DNA from: a virus
IMG/VR virus record: IMGVR_UViG_3300010300_000101
Location: 1 to 24,405 of that record
Strand: one strand, 5' to 3'
DNA length: 24,405 nt
The notes below the pieces were generated by a model that ran no database searches, was not told where the DNA came from, and saw only the letters and a list, made by a program, of their open reading frames with translations. Positions within the stretch are counted from its first letter, which is position 1; every line of letters starts with the position of its first letter. Both the position numbers and the translations under genes were made by a program. Below, in pieces: positions 24,043-24,405 of the stretch.

Positions 24043-24276
24043 ATGGATGTTTACGGATTAGATGGAAATAAGGATCTCGCAAGAGATCCTCAAACAAATG
24101 CAATACTTAATGTAAATGATCTTGACTATCAACAGTATCTTTCAACACGTAAAGTGAAATCTGAAAAGAATCAAAAAGTACAAACCATTGAGCAAGAAGT
24201 TGCTAGTATGAAGGATGATATTGATGAGATTAAATCATTACTTAAGGAGTTATTAAATGGATCCCGACAAAATTGA
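24043..24276 (+). CDS. Small coiled-coil-like hypothetical protein, 77 aa
   Basis: Complete ORF starting 1 nt after the stop of the 2520-aa gene (TAATATG), so translation is probably coupled. The N-terminal half (MDVYGLDGNKDLARDPQTNA, then VNDLDYQQYLSTRKVK) is polar. The C-terminal half (IEQEVASMKDDIDEIKSLLK ELL) has heptad-like spacing of I, V, M, I, I, L, L and is probably an oligomerising coiled coil. It has no cysteine or membrane segment. I do not recognise a named family, although short coiled-coil ORFs beside structural genes are usual in T4-like cyanophages. Its last 20 bases overlap the next gene, whose ribosome-binding site lies inside it. Confidence 0.75.
   Translation: MDVYGLDGNKDLARDPQTNAILNVNDLDYQQYLSTRKVKSEKNQKVQTIEQEVASMKDDIDEIKSLLKELLNGSRQN
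24244..24249 (+). promoter_or_regulatory. Strong ribosome binding site for the last gene
   Basis: AAGGAG, 7 nt before the ATG at 24257, is the best Shine-Dalgarno I noted in the window. It fixes the start of the last gene, within the end of the 77-aa ORF. Confidence 0.7.
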
Positions 24277-24405
24277 ACTTAAAAATTTATCAAAAAGTTT
24301 TGCATATACTAAACTTGCTTCTGAGATAGATAGTTGTGATGATAAAGATATATTGAGAAATATCGCAAAAGCATTTTGTAAATTATATTATAAACAACAA
24401 GAAAC
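24257..24405 (+). CDS. Small conserved phage protein, 5' part (truncated by window end)
   Basis: ATG 24257, with an AAGGAG ribosome-binding site, opens a frame that runs off the right edge. 49 residues are visible: MDPDKIELKNLSKSFAYTKL followed by ASEIDSCDDKDILRNIAKAF and CKLYYKQQE. I recall very similar short proteins (LSKSF-x-Y-x-K...I-D...L-R-x-I-A-K-x-x-x-K-L-Y-x-K-Q-Q-E) from many T4-like cyanophages, where they are hypothetical and usually about 55-60 aa, so only a few residues are probably missing. It is helical and charged. Its role is unknown. It overlaps the 77-aa ORF by 20 bases in another frame. Confidence 0.7.
   Translation, partial: MDPDKIELKNLSKSFAYTKLASEIDSCDDKDILRNIAKAFCKLYYKQQE

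Overview
The window is a single-strand (+), AT-rich, almost gap-free block of phage virion genes. It is the baseplate-wedge cassette of a large T4-like myovirus, most probably a marine cyanophage or a close relative. The evidence is a gp25-gp6-(gp7-like)-gp8 order with recognisable T4 wedge motifs, a DUF4815-type giant virion protein, AATAAATA boxes of the cyanophage late-promoter type in both real non-coding gaps, and a small terminal ORF of a kind I recall from T4-like cyanophages. Host and genus cannot be fixed from this stretch.

Layout: (1) 1-265, the 3' end of an unidentified upstream gene, then a 66-aa hypothetical gene overlapping it through ATGA. (2) 266-305, a short gap with a candidate late promoter. 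(3) 306-2743, gp25 and gp6, separated by 2 nt. (4) 2761-14883, one 4040-residue ORF. Its first ~230 residues resemble the C-terminal part of T4 gp7, a YHYH-like domain lies near residues 1187-1380, and much of the rest is a mosaic of repeated beta-rich modules. (5) 14884-14918, a second gap with a late-promoter box. (6) 14919-16472, an enlarged gp8. (7) 16479-24041, a 2520-residue DUF4815-type virion protein. (8) 24043-24405, a 77-aa coiled-coil-like ORF and the beginning of another small conserved phage ORF, cut by the window edge.

In T4, gp25, gp6, gp7 and gp8 build the six baseplate wedges (with gp53 and gp10). gp25 and gp6 form the inner ring that contacts the sheath, and gp7 and gp8 extend outward to carry the peripheral and fibre-bearing proteins. 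The same core is present here, but the gp7-position protein is about four times the T4 length, and a second giant protein follows gp8 where T4 has gp9-gp10-gp11. I infer that these two giants make a large peripheral baseplate or fibre-like apparatus used for host contact.

The most interesting signal is a small vocabulary of modules (GSGY-type, HxF-TGE-VxY-type, IGDEIIEY-type, GExxTGxxSG-type) repeated in the 4040-aa protein. Some of them also occur in gp8 and in the 2520-aa protein, which suggests duplication and exchange between neighbouring structural genes. I saw no tRNA, rRNA, CRISPR array, insertion sequence, integrase or convincing terminator, and no gene-free stretch exceeds 45 bases. 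Comparisons with T4 and cyanophage proteins are from memory, not from a database search.
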